Below, piece by piece: positions 20,721 to 26,804 of a DNA stretch of 26,804 nucleotides (positions are counted from its first letter, which is position 1; each line of letters starts with the position of its first letter). The DNA is taken from assembly GCA_001931875.2 (NCBI GenBank), contig MSJH02000497.1, forward strand, positions 1-26,804, given 5' to 3'. The notes under the pieces were generated by a model. That model was not told where the DNA came from and did not search any database. It saw only the letters and a program-made list of their open reading frames with translations. This stretch comes from Byssochlamys sp. IMV 00236. Lineage: Eukaryota; Ascomycota; Eurotiomycetes; Eurotiales; Thermoascaceae. A program made the position numbers and the translations under genes.

Positions 20721-20961
20721 CAGTTATGCAATATGATTTTTCTCACGTTAAGGAATAGCTTTCTCTTTTACTGGTTCAAATTAATAAATGCATACCCGGC
20801 ACCACTGTTTTATTATCTTTTCAAAATTAGCATTCAAATCTTGAAATTTTATTAGTTTATCAGAAGTTTTATCAAAATATTGAATTTCTGAGAGTTCTCT
20901 ATATAAGAATTATTTTAGAATTAGATATTAGGTGTGTTCAGAAAATATGATCAACAAAAAT

Positions 20962-22264
20962 TTACAAGCGGTCTTCAAAGCTAAGAGACAGACTGAGAAA
21001 AGAGATATCATTCATGTCTAATTGATTCAATGAATACAATTCATGACATATCAGGACGTAGGGGATTGGCACATCCACATCCAACGAATCCAAGAAACTT
21101 CCTTCGTTAGGAACATACAAATTGCCAGAACTAATCGATGTAGATGATGTTTCTATAGTATCTATTAAAAAACCATTCAATACAAACTAAGCAAAATAAA
21201 ATTATTGAAGAGACTTTACCTTGGCTATCAGCGTCATCGTTGTCTTCATCTGCTTTAAGGTTTTTATTTAAGGCCAAGATCTCATTTGGAGGACGTTCTC
21301 TTTTTTTCATATCATCAGTAGACTGCACAGAAAATTTATTCAAGTCACTGGCAATTTGATTTGAACCTTGTTCAGCGGGAAACACTACATGCACCAGAAA
21401 ATACACCAGAAATTAGACTAATACTATGGGCGCACCTCTACTCATTACCTATGATATCGCCCGGCAAAACTTTCCAATGTGCAGCGTCAAGCTAGACATG
21501 GCTTTATGAAGTTACCGTCTTGGATTGATTCTTTTCAAGAAGAAGAAGAGAGATAAAAAAGAAAAGTTATTTTTATATTCTAATTTATGTTGTCAATTGA
21601 TCAGCAAAGATGCAAGAACATGTGTAATTATGATGACATCGTATTTTATATCAGAGAGTGAACTGAACAGCCTTAGGTTAGGCAGGGACTTTGGTAATAT
21701 GAGTTTGTATAGTGACAACATAGATAGCGCCCCAAGGAAACGCCCGTAGTATTAGCTTATTTTTAAGTGCATTTTCTGGTGTATGTAGTGTACACCTTGT
21801 TCAGCCGCTAAAAATGCATTCATTTTCCTTTGTGTAATAAATTATCCATTACTTGCTTCTCTTGATCTTCTCTACGTTGTATTACATCTTCTATTTTCTT
21901 CTTATCTAAGCACTCTTGATGAAGCTTATAAAATCTGGTTTTGATAGTTGGATTCATAAAGTATGATTGTGGGTCGTACCTACCACAATTACCGTTGCCT
22001 CCAATCCGACTTCGGATGTGGTGTCCAGCCCTGGTATCGAAAGTTTTTCTAGGTCCCGCCCAAGCTTCCATGGTTTCCTCATCCAAGACACATGCATAGA
22101 AGGATGTAAAGAGCATAACTACAAGAGATAATTTTATTGTTTTTCTGAGAATAAAGCGCGGCTAGAAAGCCTATAACCACATCCTCTGTCGTCTTTTCTG
22201 CAACATTGCTATTTGACAAGATCGATTTTAGGTTAGCTCGCAGACATGATAATATTGATTGCAT
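20962..22264 (-). pseudogene. Unidentified gene split by MITE copy 2
   Basis: Minus-strand coding sequence in pieces. From 22264 (upstream open to about 22300): MQSILSCLRANLKSILSN, EDVVIGFLAALYSQKNN. After a frame change near 22120: CVLDEETMEAWAGPRKTF, IRSRIGGNGNCGRYDPQSYF, KKKIEDVIQRREDQEKQV. A TGA at 21820 follows; one base out of frame MNAFLAAEQG reaches the MITE, and the same sequence resumes beyond it as AEQGSNQIASDLNKFS, RERPPNEILALNKN. A GT-AG intron (about 21164-21220) leads to the last exon, ending LSFEDRL at 20962. The frame change, a one-base loss and the MITE all break it. I do not recognise the family; a fragment of it also lies at 20045-20103, so it may itself be repetitive. Confidence 0.6.
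21365..21805. mobile_element. MITE copy 2 (about 408 bp) with 12-bp target duplication
   Basis: The core runs 21383-21790, from CACTACATGCACC to GGTGTATGTAGTG, and is collinear with 2177-2593. The direct repeat ACCTTGTTCAGC occurs at 21365-21376 and again at 21794-21805; 6 and 3 bp separate these from the CACTAC termini. Removing the insert and one repeat joins the interrupted coding sequence exactly in frame (LAAEQG-SNQIA), so the duplication marks the insertion. The 12-bp length is longer than the 8-11 bp usual for hAT and Mutator families. No internal coding capacity. Confidence 0.9.
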
Positions 22265-22269
22265 CGAGG
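22211..22269 (-). repeat. 59-bp dispersed repeat, minus copy
   Basis: Inverted partner of 20045-20103 (three mismatches), located at the start of the split gene and encoding its first recognisable residues. Its partner lies about 2.1 kb away in opposite orientation, so the pair is also a long-range inverted repeat. Confidence 0.85.
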
Positions 22270-22300
22270 TGTTGTCCTTGGGCCATAGTTGATTTTCACC

Positions 22301-22762
22301 AAACTGGCCTTTTTTTAAAAAAAATTACGACCAGTGTATATAAAAGCACGATCAGTATTTAATTTTTTACAACCTTTATTTTATGGAAGTATGATTGTTT
22401 CGTGTGACCAATTTTTAGAAAAAAGCGAAAAAATTTAACAGCTTCACTGTATTAATACTTCTTCCAATGATCCCTTTCAACAAAATATGAGTTCTTTTTT
22501 TTTAGATCCCTTCTGATATAAACCATATCTTCTGGATCATCTTGTTCTTTACAAGACTTTTATTTAACAGATTGTCTGACTTTTTTTTTGTTCCCTTCTG
22601 TTTTTGATGTTTAGTAACTTTTGATGTGTGTGTGACTTTTACTTTTATTAATAGCTAAAAGTTATCCGAAAAGAAACCGAAACCCTTTTAAATTGCTTTT
22701 CTCTCTCTCTCTTTCTCTATTTCTTTTCTTTTTTTTTTTTTCTCTATATTTTATAAACAGAA
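22301..22762 (+). promoter_or_regulatory. SLT2 upstream region with pyrimidine-rich tract
   Basis: AT-rich non-coding stretch ending in a CT/T-rich tract at about 22699-22747, 15 bp before the SLT2 ATG. Such tracts are common near fungal transcription starts. No specific factor site is called. Confidence 0.4.
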
Positions 22763-24677
<1,915 letters not shown>

Positions 24678-25863
24678 CTTTCTCTTTCTTTCTTTACTTG
24701 TTTGATGTATACCTACAGAATTCTTTTCCCTTACACCATCTCTCTCTCTCTTTTTTCCCCTGTAAAGTTCGTAATACACCTTTTTTTTTCTCAACACAGA
24801 GGTTATCAAAAATAGAAGTCGTCTTTACCTCAAAGCTTTTTTTATACGTGTGATTACACCAATAAGAATTAAAATGTCGTTTTACATATCAAAGAGTGCC
24901 ACGGACTCGCGGATTCATTAATGCACTATTTATATGCTTCTTATTTCTAAATTAGGAAAAAGAAGAAAAAGACACTATTGTTTAGTATGTCATCCGATTG
25001 ATCGAAAAGATCTTTTCTAAATCCTGTTTCCATTGCCAGTCAATATACCTTGCTGCTTCTTGTCCAAATGACCGTCATCGATAGAAACAATATACGGAAT
25101 AAACTATTGATAAATCATTGTTTAGCTGTATGCTCTTTTTCATATAAAACATCATTCACACTTTGACTTGGAGATGGTGTTGCTATTATTAGTTGCTATA
25201 GCTCCGTCAGACATATTTGCTTGATCCAGATATGTCATGCTTTGAACTATATCCGCACATCAGTATCAGAATTGGTTTTTTCTTTGCTTCAATATGAGCA
25301 TTATCACTTAAACTCTCTCTTTTCCTTTGTCACATATCAGTATAATCATGTTTCTGATCAATAATTGATTGTATCTAATCTCTAGAGAGACCTACTCTTG
25401 TAACATTTTCAGGGTCTGTTTGGACAAAGCAATATATAATAATGGTCTAAAAATTACAAAAGAGGGGGCCACTTTCTTGTCATCATTGAGATCTGCAAAT
25501 AACTCATCGAATCAAACTAATGAATAAATACACACTGTCAGCCGTTTCTATAGACAATTGACGTTAAGGCAAGGCACAAAAGAAGAGAGGGGGATTACTC
25601 CACACTTTGTCAGTTTATATCTTCCCACCACACATTTTTCACCCAAAAAGTGAATGGCCTGATTTTTTCGTATCAAGGAGAATACGATCCAATCTGAGAA
25701 TAAGACCACGGTTTAAAGGTCTATAGCTACATCCTTGTTGGTCTTCATTCCCATCTGCAGCAGTGTGATACAAAAAACAGAAAGGTATCCAGCAACGGTT
25801 ACACATGTGACTAAGCGAAGGGAAAACCATCTATGCAATAACGAACTTAAGCTTTGCTTCATT

Positions 25864-25896
<33 letters not shown>

Positions 25897-26804
25897 AGCG
25901 AAAAAAAAAAAGGAATTCGTAGGTTGTGTGAATACGCTTGTTAATAGTTAAAGAATGCAATTGTGTATTAGGTTCCTGTCATATAAAGTGTCAATAGTGT
26001 CACATAGTGGTAGTATACGCATTGTTACAAAAAGAAGAATAATGAATCCACGCAGTTGGTAAATTAAAAATTAAGGCTGTTCTTGGCTTCTTTTTTTGGA
26101 GGGGAGGAACATGTTGAGAGCATGCTTCCAGACATTAGCTTTTGCTTCTAGTGTCTAATTTAGTCAATAACAAAGTTTAATAAGAGGATGTATAATATGT
26201 AAAAGAATCATTCTGAAATATGGGTGTTCCTGAAGTGACAGATAGTGATGAGAGTTTAAGGTCAGCAGAACAACAGTAGCTGCAAGAATGAGGAGATTTA
26301 TACTCTGTCCAATTAACGAGCTTTCTTGGTCAAAGCTTAAAAATGACATGAAGCGACACCAACTGTCTAAAGTGGCACTGACAATCTTGTTTAAGGAATA
26401 ACTCAGAATGTTATACACTCTTTTCGAAAAGTAAATTCGCCTGTGATCGAAAATAAATACACCCATGATGAGAACAAAATTCATGTTGCATGAAATGTAA
26501 ATTCGTCGTCGCCAAGAATATTTTCGTAATATTAATAGGTGGGCTGTCTTGGAGTTGAAATTAACTTAATATTAGAAATAGCCCTCTTTAGTCTGTTTGT
26601 AAAAGTTTAAATTCTTTATTCGGTCTTTCCATAAAATCAGAAGAACATGTAGTCATATTTGGCAATGCATATTCTTGAATGGTTACGAGGCAGATTGCTC
26701 TCGTTTGATACGATTTCTTTGCTCTCTGGCGTGTATATCTGGAACGTTCTCCCAATTGCCTCTTCTTGTGCTCTGGGTTCTCTCTGTCCTCCGTTCCTTT
26801 TTTT
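24678..26804. other. Intergenic, no gene recognised
   Basis: About 2.1 kb of AT-rich sequence with scattered short open stretches on both strands (for example 26484-26164 minus and 25830-25639 minus) that show no family features and no splice-linked partners. It includes the SLT2 3' UTR at the left and a 30-base A run at 25866-25895. The right end (about 26680-26804) may be the edge of a coding or repeat unit cut by the window, but nothing is identifiable. Confidence 0.4.
25866..25895. repeat. A30 homopolymer, then a second A run
   Basis: Thirty consecutive A, then CAGCG, then eleven A. Such a run could be the tail of a retroposed sequence copied from the left (plus orientation), but no flanking target duplication or recognisable parent transcript was found. 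The exact length may be affected by sequencing. Confidence 0.9.

Noticed and set aside
26164..26484. Minus-strand open frame of 106 codons
   Set aside because: Composition is that of translated AT-rich DNA; no domain, and no neighbouring exons or splice signals.

Overview
This is a eukaryotic, AT-rich window from a filamentous fungus, most likely a Mucoromycota (Mucorales-type) genome. The reasons are compact genes with many introns of 44-73 nt that join in frame with GT/AG (occasionally GC/AG) borders, fungal orthologues such as a Slt2 MAP kinase and an Ecl1-type protein, and a dense background of decayed transposons between the genes. No prokaryotic signals, tRNA, rRNA or CRISPR array were seen.

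Layout. 1-4200: an intron-containing gene with a PD-(D/E)XK (Rpn-like) signature on the minus strand, a MITE directly upstream of its start codon, a 9-bp minisatellite with a hairpin, and RPS21 (minus). 4057-7460: a mobile-element zone with a broken Mutator-like (MULE/SWIM) transposase and a frameshifted zinc-finger gene, bracketed by three copies of a 22-30 bp repeat. 7588-10622: MOCS2A/MoaD (minus), then CAP2 (actin-capping beta) and a VIP36-like lectin (both plus). 10883-12172: a decayed Fanzor (eukaryotic TnpB homologue) abutting a Helitron fragment. 13045-17810: a CDKN3-like phosphatase, an Ecl1-type zinc protein and an RBBP4/Msi1 WD40 protein (all minus), with an unidentified pseudogene between the first two. 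18451-19356: COX23 (plus) and RPP1 (minus) in tail-to-tail arrangement. 19700-22300: a transposon graveyard with a LINE remnant and an unidentified gene split by a second copy of the MITE with a clear 12-bp target duplication. 22763-24677: the SLT2 MAP kinase with 13 exons. 24678-26804: no gene recognised; a 30-base A run.

The intact genes are ordinary housekeeping and signalling genes (ribosome, actin, secretion, mitochondrial copper/COX assembly, chromatin, cell-wall integrity, molybdenum cofactor) with no shared pathway. The accessory interest lies in the repeats: the Fanzor/Helitron junction, the two-copy MITE, the PD-(D/E)XK gene, and an apparently high share of GC-AG introns (3 of about 39). 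All exon models were built by eye from splice consensus, frame continuity and family similarity; every multi-exon model given sums to a multiple of three.
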